This document shows, piece after piece, positions 13,601-22,869 of a stretch of DNA of 64,000 nt (positions within the stretch are counted from its first letter, which is position 1; the number at the start of each line of letters is the position of its first letter). The position numbers were made by a program, and so were the translations under genes. This DNA is from Symsagittifera roscoffensis (lineage: Eukaryota; Xenacoelomorpha; Acoela; Convolutidae): contig NC_087067.1 in NCBI RefSeq assembly GCF_963678635.1, positions 40,196,379 through 40,260,378 on the forward strand, in the 5' to 3' direction. Below the pieces are notes generated by a model. That model ran no database searches. It saw only the letters and a list, made by a program, of their open reading frames with translations, and was not told the origin of the DNA.

Positions 13601-16600
13601 CATTTTTGGTTTCAATGTTTAATTTGATTGGAACACGCAAAACTTGCACATCAACCGATCAATCTTGTGTGGATATGGAAATAACGAAATGAACTGAGAA
13701 GAAAGGTAATTTTTGTCATTTAAGTGAAACCACATCAAGTTTCAACTAACTTAGACGGAATTTGTTTCGGTCGTCTTGTTTTTTGACGCATTTTTTCACA
13801 TTTTAGGTTTTTGAGTCATTGAACATAATAGTGATGATTCTACTATAGCTCCTGGTGTTTTTTTCAGTTGTGTTTTTTTTAAAGAAAAAGTCATAAAATG
13901 TTCTAATAACAGATCTGCATTCATAAATTTTAATGCATTTATGAATGCTTCTAGGTATTTATCCAATTTGGGCAAAGGTAGTTAAGTTGGGCTCTTTACT
14001 TACGAAAAAAGTCTTGAAAATGCTACAGGTCACAAAAAACTTGGTCAACTTCTAGTTTCGAAATTGGAATTTATTTTTCTGATTTCCAGCGGAATTTATT
14101 TCTCTGATTTCCAGCGAATTACAACTTTTTTTATTGATCCAGTTTTCTCAAATTGAGTTAAGATATGTCAATCTTACATTTGTCTTGAAATTCAAAGAGC
14201 ATTAAGGCGGTTTGTTTTTTGAAATTCGTAATTGAAGGTTTGTTTAAAAATAGGTCAGTTTTTTTTCTATTTCCCTGAGGGAAAATAATTTGCTAAAGGG
14301 ACGGGAAATTTTGTTTTTCAGTAAGAAAGTGCAAATGGCGCAAAAATGTTGTCAAATTTTTCTAAACAAAAAGAAATGAAGTGATTTTCGCTTATATACT
14401 GAGTGACATTGAAAACGCATTAGCAAATTTTTGATTGGTCAGAAATCTTCCGAGTCCGTAGAGTTTTTTTTTGAGAAATTGCAAAGTCCATTTGCTTACT
14501 CTGTTTGATTGCTACAGAAGTTGATAAATTGTCTAAAAAGGAAGTTTAAAAAATGTTTGTTTTTTTCAGCAAAAGACGTCAAAATTAACCTATGTTTTGT
14601 CTGATTAATTTGAAAAAAAAAACATAAGTAGCTTGTTTCAGTCACAGTTTTGAAAAATCTTGCGCGCTTAAGGTCAAAACCTAAATAAAATTTAATGATA
14701 AGTCATAAACATACCTTTTTCTCCGGATTAAAACTGCGTTTTTCTGGTTAATTTCAGGCATATTTTTCTCTCAAGCTTACAAGAAAATTCATACTTAGAA
14801 ATGAATCATATGTAAATCAGTGACTGAAATGTGATCAAACTTGCTTAAAAAGCATTAGATTGTATGATTTCAGTTTCGCCAACCGTTTTCAATTCAAAGA
14901 AAGATAAAGCGAAATCTTGTTGATACATATCAAGTTCATTTGCTAAAAAGTAGGCAATTTGCGCTCTTCATTTACGAAAAGGAAGCCGCTAAAATGCGAT
15001 GAATTTCAAAAAATAAAATTTACCCATTGATACAATTTTCACAAATTGGGTTAATTTCAAGCAAAAAGTGAGAATCATGAAATATTTTTAAAATGCAAAG
15101 AACTTATCTAATATATATGCTATTTTTTCAGAACTTGAAAATTGAAAAATATCCGTATCCGATTCCAATTGGGAAAAATTAATTAGTCGGACTCTATTTT
15201 GTCCGATTTTTTGTCGGCGTAGTAGCCACGCCACAATCTTTTTTGTACTTTAACCATTTTTCATTGCTGTCTCAAGTGCCATTGATTAATTTCTGTAGTT
15301 ATTCAAAATTACTACTTTCCTGGTAATAGTCCGTTTTTTTGTTTTTTTTTCGCTTAGAATATTTATTCGGACTAAATGATTTTGGCTCTTGTTTTGCCGG
15401 TTTAATGATCCTTTTTGAAATCGGTTTAATGGTAAAAAAAAGACTATTCTTGTTTTTAATAATTTTCTAACCTTTTATTCGCTCAAAATTTTTTTGACAA
15501 CAATTTCCTTGGTCATTTTTTGTTTTCGAACTAAATGGCGTCTAACCTCGTGTTGTCGGCTAAGTGGACGTTTGGAAAATACTAAAAGCTTGCTTAATGC
15601 TAGTGCTTTTGTTTCTCGTCTGTTTTTTTTCAGAGATAGAATTTTCGCTTTTTTTAGATAGAAAATTTATGTTTCCTTTGCCATTTTTGGTTTGAGATTA
15701 ATTGATGCCTGACCACTTGTTGTGGGGTTAGTGAACGTTCGGGAAATACTAAAAGCTTATTTAAGGCTAGTGTTTGCATTTCTCGTCTGTTTTTCTGATC
15801 TTGAATGTTTCGTATTTCCAAAAAACGTTGATTTTTCAACTTTGTTATTTCCATCTCACCGATTTTTTTAAATAGTTTGCAATGCTACGCTTTCTTTGTA
15901 TCGCCAGGGATGCGGAGCTCCTCGCCCGTTTGCGATTAAAAAGTGTTGTCAGATCGGAGATAGACTTTTTCCGATTTAAGCAACTTTTCCGACAAATTCA
16001 CTGAATCATTTTTCTCAAATTTGTGTTTTCGTCAACTAACAGACATATTTTGAATTTTTATGCTTTTGAAATAACCCTTTTGTTTGAAGTTTTTTCATTA
16101 TGACTAAATTCACCAATTGAGATCTGGTATCATTAAGTTTCAATTAACAGGGTTGTATGCAAAGACACTTATACAGGTCGTGCTGTTTTCTTGCGCTATT
16201 TTCAGGAAGAAGTGGCAAAATGAATACAAATTACGCTCTTCAATTAGACAATACAAATTTAGCGACAATAAAGGGATTGATTTTAAATTTCAAAATAGGA
16301 TTTTTCCAGCGGAATAAAATAATTATCTATTGGTTCAGTTTTCTCAAGTTTTGCTAATTTTATCAAAAAGATGTCAATCCTACAAGATGTGGAAATTCAA
16401 AGAAGAGTTTAAGGTGTGTTTTTTTAATATTCTTCAAAAAAAAAACGAAATATATTTTTTTGGTCAATCAAAGATGTGAGTTCAGTGACAGTTTTGAGTT
16501 CAAATTACCTGTTGGCTATGTTTTTTGTTTCGATATTTGCATTCGGGTGTTTTGCCATGCTTTGTTGTGTGGCATTGAAAGCGGATCGGAGCGAGGCTTC

Positions 16601-17520
16601 GCTACTGAATGAAAATCGTATCCACGGAGTGATGTGAAAATTATTTGTTCCTAGTCTGTGAACTGTTTACGATATTGAAATTTTATCTCGGCAACTTTCT
16701 TTCTAGAACTTAGATTTGTTGAAAACAATAACTTTCTAGTTTTTCGGTAAGTTGAACTCAACCAAAATTTGTTGAGTTGTTTGCGCGAAGAATTTATGCT
16801 AAGAGTCATTCTTGCACCTAGATAAGACTAGCACCAAAAAATGGCTGAGTTGAAAATGACAAAAACAATTTGTATGTTTTTTAGACTGTACCGGCTTACG
16901 ACCCACGCAAAAATCCTCACATTCGATTAAATGTTCCTCAACCACCTGCAGCTAACAACGAATACACGCAACAGCTGTGCGATAAACTGAAAATCAAAAA
17001 CCCAATTGTTGAGTATTTCAAACTTGTCGAGCAAGGCTTAGTTAGAGTAAATTATCAAACTAACAATGGAGAAGACTTCGAAAGTTCAGACATGAGTTTT
17101 GTTTCGTCATCATTTAATTCAACGCCCAGTTTTAGAAAAGGTCAAAGGTCATTTATTGGGTCAGAAAACAATTCTGTTGTTGATACTTCTAATGACCCCA
17201 ACGAACTTGAAATTGAACAGTCTTCTGATGAAAGTGTAGGAGATCCAAAGGGAGACGAGGAGTTTTTCATGGAGAGTTTCTCGAAATCGTCAATTATTCC
17301 TCAAGCCGATGAAAGTCAAATATTGCAGTTGTTAAACTCGACCCTAGAACAGTCAAGGTCAGATCCTTCGGCAATCGATTTAAGTGCTATAACAGAAGAG
17401 CCGAAGGAAAAAGTAGCTAAAGGAGATGTTTCAGCGACTTGTGAAAGTGAAATTACTATGCATTCCACTCCCTTGGCTGTGAAAACTTTCAAGAGAAGAA
17501 ATACTTTGCCCAGAAGTTAA
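4603..17520 (+). CDS. DBR1: RNA lariat debranching enzyme
   Basis: DBR1 is the nuclear metallophosphoesterase that cleaves the 2'-5' branch of excised intron lariats. Six exons join in phase: 4603-4849, 5214-5369, 10061-10276, 10702-10882, 12856-13147 and 16885-17520 (575 aa; human 544). Visible motifs: GCCHGEL at residues 20-26, CGDFQ at 50-54, GGNHE at 95-99, SHDWP from 186 and AHLHVKF with H239 and H241. These are the metal and lariat contacts of the family. As in other DBR1 proteins, a Cys takes the place of the usual first Asp. The C-terminal domain is recognisable from TRFLALDK to the end of exon 5 and AYDPRKNP in exon 6; the last 140 residues are acidic, Ser-rich and probably disordered. 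The start gives about 14 residues more than the human N terminus. A TTCAG acceptor-like site ends 3 nt before the ATG. Exon 4 must use the GTAATT donor at 10883, not the nearer GTGAGA, to keep the frame. Introns 2, 4 and 5 are mostly repeats. Confidence 0.97.
5650..6255 (+). mobile_element. TH element, long A type with tRNA-like segment
   Basis: It begins with a short hairpin (ATTTGC / GCAAAGTGT), then the shared motif CCAACCTAAGTCG after a T run, and ends in TGCGAAGCACAGCTTTGCC plus CTCTGTGT. A tRNA-like segment lies at about 6088-6165 with a recognisable but mutated B box. A copy with the same order of parts is at 34936-35538, and 5'-shorter ones lie near 60350-60872 and 9040-9275. Confidence 0.7.
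6880..7620 (+). mobile_element. TH element fragment with about 160-bp tandem units
   Basis: The shared CTAACCCAAGTCGCAAA motif at about 6898 is followed by three degenerate units. The anchor word (TCTCAAAAACTACCCTGC or similar) occurs near 7133, 7294 and 7458, about 163 bp apart. It runs directly into the next TH element at 7649. Confidence 0.6.
7649..8231 (+). mobile_element. TH element, B type
   Basis: It starts with a perfect hairpin ACACAAGC-ATA-GCTTGTGT and ends in a decayed copy of the 3' hairpin followed by CTCTGTG. A tRNA-like block at about 7868-7940 has an A-box-like TAGCGTAGAGG and a B-box-like GGTTCGAACCT. A second copy with nearly the same order and content along its length lies at 59070-59592, which defines the family and its limits. 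Confidence 0.75.
10883..11351 (+). mobile_element. TH element, A type, in DBR1 intron 4
   Basis: Starting just after DBR1 exon 4, it carries GAGCGTTAGCGAGC, then a stretch shared with 5650-6255 (TTTGACATTCGTTTAGTAAT), a tRNA-like block at about 11183-11250, and the 3' hairpin TGCGAAGCGCAGCTTGGC. The 5' boundary is uncertain. Confidence 0.6.
11952..12791 (+). mobile_element. TH element, C type, in DBR1 intron 4
   Basis: It opens with ACCCTTGCGATACGCTAGGG, then GTATTGCAAT and GTACTAGACTTTT, as do the copies at 43398 and 31737. It ends with TGCGAAGCTCAGTTTCGCC plus CCTGTCT. A tRNA-like block (B box GGTTCGAATCT) lies at about 12082-12147. The middle is T-rich and uncharacterised. Confidence 0.6.
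13148..16884. other. DBR1 intron 5: MITE-like and TH fragments
   Basis: The intron contains several decayed copies of the M1 MITE-like repeat (recognised by TTTTCTCAAATTGGGTTAA-like words near 14145, 15050 and 16335, and by TCGAAAT..GATTTCC-like cores). It also has a C-type TH fragment from about 15180 to a 3' hairpin at about 15905-15935. No exon is supported. Confidence 0.55.
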
Positions 17521-17541
17521 ACGAAAGGATGAATGAGCAGT

Positions 17542-17547
17542 AATAAA
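17542..17547 (+). terminator. Poly(A) signal AATAAA of DBR1
   Basis: A canonical AATAAA lies 22 bp after the DBR1 stop codon, before the TH element that fills most of the gap to the next gene. Confidence 0.75.
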
Positions 17548-17805
17548 CTATGAATCTATGAGTGATTTCCTTGAAACTTGATTCGTTGTTTACAGTTTTC
17601 CGAAAGTTTTATTTGATGAATTTACTTTTTCTCATTCGAAAAGTTTTCTTCTGTGATATTTATTAGCAATAGAAATGAATAAGTTCGGAGATTTGCATAT
17701 TTTTTAGACAATCGTTTTTGCAAAATTTCAATATTTCCATTTTGGCAAGGAAATTAATCTCGTATCTGAAGAGATTTATTGAAAGTTGAAAAATTATATT
17801 CATTT

Positions 17806-18159
17806 ACACTTGCGATCAGCGTAGTGTATTATTACGAAACTACTTTTTTTTCTAACCTTACTTACAAATAAAACTGTTCATCAAAAGTGTTCACTTATTT
17901 GGAAATTTCACTCCAGCATTGGGAATTGCATACCATTTGTTCTGCTTTATTTGTGTCTAGTTTGTCATGAATTAAGCGTCCATGGCTGAGAGGTTAATGT
18001 GTGAGACTCTTAACCTCTAGGTCGCAGGTTCGAATCTCAGAGGTAGCCGTACTTTTACTAATTCAAGGCTTATTTCTAACTATTATTATTGCTTTTTATA
18101 GAGTTGCTTTGTTTTCGTGTTCTCGCAAGTGTTTGCGAAGCGAAGTTTCGCCGCTGTGT
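17806..18159 (+). mobile_element. TH element, short A type, between DBR1 and ZC3H10
   Basis: One of the best preserved short copies: 5' hairpin from ACACTTGCGATC, the T run with CTAACCTTACTTAC, a tRNA-like segment at about 17970-18050, and the 3' hairpin GCGAAGCGAAGTTTCGCC ending in GCTGTGT. The tRNA-like part has an A-box-like TGGCTGAGAGG, an anticodon-loop-like CTCTTAA and a B box GGTTCGAATCT, most like tRNA-Lys(CTT). Confidence 0.8.
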
Positions 18160-18257
18160 TTAAAATTATGCCAATAGTTACTGTGTTTGTTGTATTACCA
18201 GCTATTTGAAATTATTATGTTTCTTCACATTTTCAGATTTATGATTTATTTTTAACC

Positions 18258-21200
18258 ATGCAAACTACTGGACCTATTTGTCGCGACTACTTGCGCAACG
18301 TATGTCCAAGAAGCAGCAGCGAATGCCGATTCGATCACCCTCAGCGAGTCGTAAGCAACGCCGCAAACTCCCAAAGCTCTCAGAATTCAAGAGAATCCTC
18401 CCAGACTCGAACCCAGGAAGATAAAGTCTCGGTATGTCGAGATTTCGCCCGTGGTTCATGTCCTAGAACTCATTGTAGGTTTTTACATTTAACCCCAACT
18501 GAAGTTCGAGACTACGCTACTAATGGAAATTTACCGGAGAGAATCCTAGTTGCGAGAGCAAATGGTATGAAGCTACAGTCCGCGGATGTTGAAGCGTTAA
18601 ATGGAGCCATCCCTCTTTGTCGAGACTACCTAAAGGGTATTTGCACGCGGCGTGATACTTGCAGGTATTTGCATCTGAACAACATCTCAGAACCACTTTC
18701 GCCAAACAATCGTTCAAACTCTAACAATTCACTTCATTCGTCAGTAAATGCGAGATTCGAACAAGATTTGGACGAGTCTCCGCCGCAGATAAAACGTATG
18801 AAAGCAACATCCAGTGGAATCTTCGAAATTCAATCACCAGATGAACATTTGCAGCCGCAACACACCCAGAATGAAACGTGTCACAGACGCGGCGGGGGAA
18901 GAGGTTCGTCGAAACGGCACCAACCTGATGTTGTGTATGCAAATGGAGCTATGGCTTCAGGACGCCGAAGGTCCTCGGTTTCGGGACTCTCGCCTGCCGG
19001 AGACCATTACGACCCCTTCTCAAATTCGCCCCCTTTTCCATCGCCTAGTGGAAGCACGACAAGTGGGGGCAGTTCAATCGGCGGTCACAACCGGTCACTG
19101 AGCAATCGAAGAAGGATAGCGAATAATAATAAGAGCAGTAGACCTTGCAGCGCATGCCTTGGATGTAATAATTTACAAGAGGAAAACAGGTCGCTGAGGT
19201 AATATATTTTTTTGAAACTTGAGAAACCAGTGTTCATGTCAATGATTGCTACCGTCTGCAAGAAAATGACTTTTTGATCCAGTTTTTTCTACTTGTATAA
19301 GTTTACTGAAAAAAGTGAAAATCAAAAAAGATTCGAATTGCAAAAAGCTTTAAAGTGATTATTTTTCTCCAAAATTCGAAAGTTGAATTTTGTTGAAAAT
19401 AAAAGTCAGTCGTTTTTGTTTCGGGTTCTTTGAGTCATTGAAACTTTTCGTATAGTCAGTTAGCTATGTTAAATGTCATTTAGATTGAAAGTGATTGAAC
19501 TTGAGAAGCAAGTGAGCAACCTCTCAACCACAAATGATGTCCTCCTTACACAAAATGCGAAATTGCGAACCAACAAAGCAGCACCCTACCAACACCAGCA
19601 GTCGAATCAAACCCAGAAGCAGTCTCATAACCCTCCTGCGCCCATCCAACAACCCACTCCTGTGTCTGTACACCAGCAAGGCTTCTCGGTAGTATCAGGT
19701 GCAACTAACAATCAAGGTGAAAATCTAACTTTGGTTTGGATTGATTATTTTGCCAAAGTCACGAGTTGTAGATCCTTTTTTCGAGATGGCTAAGCAATAG
19801 TCGTGAGGAAAATGCATTTCATGTTCGTCATCGGCCCTCAATAATCTGGAGAAAATGGGCAATAATCCGCAGATTGCGCTTCGACTAGAAAATTGTCTTC
19901 CCAAAGTTAACAACAATCATCATTTGACGAATTGCTTGTTTTACCCGGTGCTTGTTTTAGCCGGCCACTCAAGTATGGTTAATTATGGACCGCAACAAGT
20001 CATGGAGGCACCCCCGCCTCCTCCACCGGTCATAATGCAGAACACGTTGCAGAGTGGATTTAACAATGTGGAGCAAGGTTCGTTTGTGCAGACGCAGCAG
20101 CACAATCAGCAGCCGAATATTTTGCAACAGCAACATCTGCAAACGGCTATTCAGGTGCCAACAGGTCAGTCGAATCAAAACTATTTATGCAGTTATTTTT
20201 TAACCAATGATTGTGAAAGGAAGTTTTTTCCTGAAGTTACTAAAATTCATGATTTACTTTGCGAAGATGTAAAGAATCACCGTTTGTGGTTGTAAAAACG
20301 GTTTAAGAAGGAATCAAAACAATTTATTTTTCTAATCAAGTTTGGTGAAAAAATTGGGTAAATTTCAATTGTGTCACATTTCCAGGCGCTACAGTTGGCG
20401 CTGTTCATCTCACAGCTCACCCTCGCAACCCGATCAATGCGACAACAGTAGCCAATGTGAATGCAACAGCTCTGCCATATTTCATCACACAGCTCACTCC
20501 CAATTTCACCCCCATCAACGCAGTCACGGCCCAAACTGGCACACTGAATGCAAGTGTGGTTCAGTCGCCAGGAACAGCAGTAGCAGCAGCTGCTCCCAAC
20601 GGCAGTATAAGGGCAGCTATTCTGCCTCATCCCGCTAATCAGGTACAGTCAGCTTTAGCATTGAACCGTTTAACTACCCCCTACCCCCATGGTACCTAAA
20701 AAGATTATTCACGCCTCCTAAACCACTTATTTGTCAGCTAAGCACTTGCGATTTTTGCTCCTAGTAAAGAATAAGAATTACTTTCCTTCCCCATTTTGCA
20801 ATGGGGAAAGGCAATGGTGTGGTGAATAGTTTTAGCCATGCTACGTTTTGTGATTGATTGTTTTTTTTTGTTGTTTTCATTTTTGTTGCGATGTTCTAAA
20901 AGTAAAGAAGTTGATGTACTCTTGAAGATTTGTAACATCAATGGTTTTTTCACACTGAAAAAGATATTCACGGATAATAATTATTTACTTTATAAGTAAT
21001 CAATGGGTGGGGCATGTGAACGAGCAATAATATTAGAAGGCGAAGCTTATGTAGTTGGACGTTTTTTGTTTCCTCAGGTCGTGGCTGCAGGCCAGCCAGT
21101 AGCGATTGCGGGATCAGGTCAATACACCCCCACATTCCTCCTTCCCCACGTTCCGACAACCACAATCAACGCGGCATCGGCTAACAACCCACAGCAACTC

Positions 21201-21503
21201 ACGGTAACAACCTTGTCCCTGACACCTTTCGCTGCCGCCGCGGGATACACAGGACAGATTTATAACATAAGACCGGCGTCTGCAACTACTTACCATTTGA
21301 CACCTGCGTCTGCGCAGACAGTGTGTATTAATGCGTTGCAAGCGGCACCCAATATGTCGCCAGTAGTTGTGGCACATACACCGTCGACTCTAGCAGCGGC
21401 GGCTGCTGCAGGACAGTCAATGGGATCCGCCGGAACTGCAGTGTTTCAAACAGTCCAGGCAGTGCAGCAAATGTCAAGAATGTCTTCACCCCACAATTCA
21501 TAA
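18258..21503 (+). CDS. ZC3H10: Triple CCCH zinc-finger protein, ZC3H10 family
   Basis: ZC3H10 is an RNA-binding nuclear protein linked in mammals to microRNA processing and mitochondrial gene control. Exons 18258-19198, 19484-19698, 19961-20164, 20386-20642 and 21078-21503 join in phase (680 aa; human 434). An alternative donor at 19716 keeps frame and adds six residues. Three C-X7-C-X4-6-C-X3-H fingers are seen: C8-C16-C23-H27, C60-C68-C73-H77 and C121-C129-C135-H139. Fingers two and three are separated as in the human protein. Exons 1 and 2 encode the coiled coil (LEKQVSNL, NDVLLTQNAKL) that follows the fingers in ZC3H10 (KKQVSNL, NEVLLEQNAQ). This gives the family call beyond the fingers. 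The remainder is Gln/Pro/Ala/Thr-rich and probably disordered. A TTTTCAG acceptor-like site ends at 18236, 21 nt before the ATG. Finger 1 and the coiled coil are the strongest evidence; the low-complexity exons rest on frame and splice signals. Confidence 0.88.
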
Positions 21504-21576
21504 ACTAATTATTTGTTACAATGCCATTCTTATTTTTAAATTTATTGCTAGTATTAAAGAGTGCTTTTAGGAGTAA

Positions 21577-22046
21577 TGAACGTAGTGAAAACTCTTATAT
21601 AGGTCTTGCTGATTTTTTGTTTTTTTTTTTCAGGAAAAAATCTTACAATTTGTTCACGCTCAATTTTGATTTTTCGCGATTTGACTTGTGATTTCTTTTG
21701 AAGTTCAGTGCATTTCCAACGTTAAAAGGAGGGCAAACTCCATTATCGAATATCAAACGTGTAAAGGTCACGAAAAACGGTGATCGACTTCTAATTTCGA
21801 AAATGGAAATTAATTATCAGATTTCCCAGCTAAATAAAAGTTTCACCTATTTATCCAGTTTTCTCAAATTGGGTTAAATTTAACAAAAAAGTATTCATCA
21901 TAATTTGTTCTACAAATTCGAGCTTTCAAGCAATCTATTTTTTTTCTTCGAAATTCAAAAGTTAGAGATTTTTGAAAAACCAGTTGTTTTTTTTTCAGTT
22001 TCCTTGCGTTCATCACTCTTTTTCAACTCTCATTTGGCTATGTTTA
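21577..22046 (+). mobile_element. M1 MITE-like repeat, well preserved copy
   Basis: A unit of about 470 bp starts with GAGTAATGAACG and a short stem closing at ACTCTT, and ends with GCGTTCATCACTCTTTTTC. The inner end is the near reverse complement of the start, so the unit has imperfect terminal inverted repeats of about 14 bp. The interior carries TTTTCTCAAATTGGGTTAA and a stretch of TTTTTCGCGATTTGA. Partial copies follow at about 22071-22340 and 22412-22500. Confidence 0.6.
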
Positions 22047-22508
22047 ATGATACGGCTGGTAATTAATTTTAAGAGTAATGAACTAAGTGATTTCTTTAAT
22101 ATGGGTCTTAGTGAATTTTTGTTTTTTTTTAGGAAAAATTTGTTCAAGCTAAGCTATGATTTTTCGCGATTTGATTTTTGAGGTCACTTCATTTTGTTTT
22201 GTTAGAAGGAAGGCAAACTTTATTATCGAACAGAGAAAGTCTAAAAGTCACGTGAAGTGATCAACTTCTAGTTTCGAAAACGGATTTTTTTTTTTCAGAT
22301 TTCCCAGCGAAATAAAACGGTTATCGATCCACTTCTCCCAATTTGGGTTGATTTTATCATTATTGTTTACTAAAAGAAACGGCTGGGTCGTTGAAAGATG
22401 CTTTTGTTAAGAGTAATGAACGAAGTGACGACTCTTATATAGGTCTTGCTGATTTTTTCAGGAAAAAGTCCTAAAACGCTCTAATGTTTTTTTCCATGGC
22501 TACATTGA

Positions 22509-22865
22509 TTAGCATTCTCTTAGAATTCCTATTATTTCTCTGCCACCTCTTATTGTTTCTGCTTCAAAGGTCTCGTGAAGCTTCCAATTGTTGAATTCCG
22601 GCTTCAAGGAATACTTCATGGGCTTAACAAAATGAAGATTATCGTGAGATAGGTTCATCTCACGATCTTTCTGTACACGTAACTGTTCGGCTACTGCGGG
22701 AAAATTCCCTGCTCCCTTTGGCAGACCAGGTTCAAAAGAAGAGAGGTTGGGTTTTTTGTGCCCCTTTCTGATTTGCTTTTTGTCTAAAGGCCTGGATCTT
22801 TTTACCTGTTCTGATGCCGAATCTGCGTTGAGGCAATTCCAGCTTGATACGGGGTCGTACTCCAT
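22509..22865 (-). CDS. Small conserved-looking protein, unrecognised
   Basis: A single open frame of 118 aa with balanced composition, unlike the low-complexity frames around it. It is Lys/Arg-rich in the first 40 residues and has no signal peptide or membrane segment. Recognisable short blocks include SSFEPGLPKGAGNFPAVAEQ near the middle and KPEFNNWKLHETFEAE near the end. The reverse strand shows TATTCAG ending 2 nt before the ATG, an acceptor-like site resembling those before the other genes here. I see no poly(A) signal nearby; a partial M1 repeat lies just past the stop. I do not recognise the family. It may be a complete one-exon gene or the sole exon I can see of a longer one. Confidence 0.55.
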   Translation of the reverse strand: MEYDPVSSWNCLNADSASEQVKRSRPLDKKQIRKGHKKPNLSSFEPGLPKGAGNFPAVAEQLRVQKDREMNLSHDNLHFVKPMKYSLKPEFNNWKLHETFEAETIRGGREIIGILREC

Positions 22866-22869
22866 TTCT

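Noticed and set aside
17970-18050. A functional tRNA-Lys(CTT) gene
   Set aside because: Promoter boxes are good, but acceptor and T arms do not pair and the block recurs inside mobile elements at other loci.
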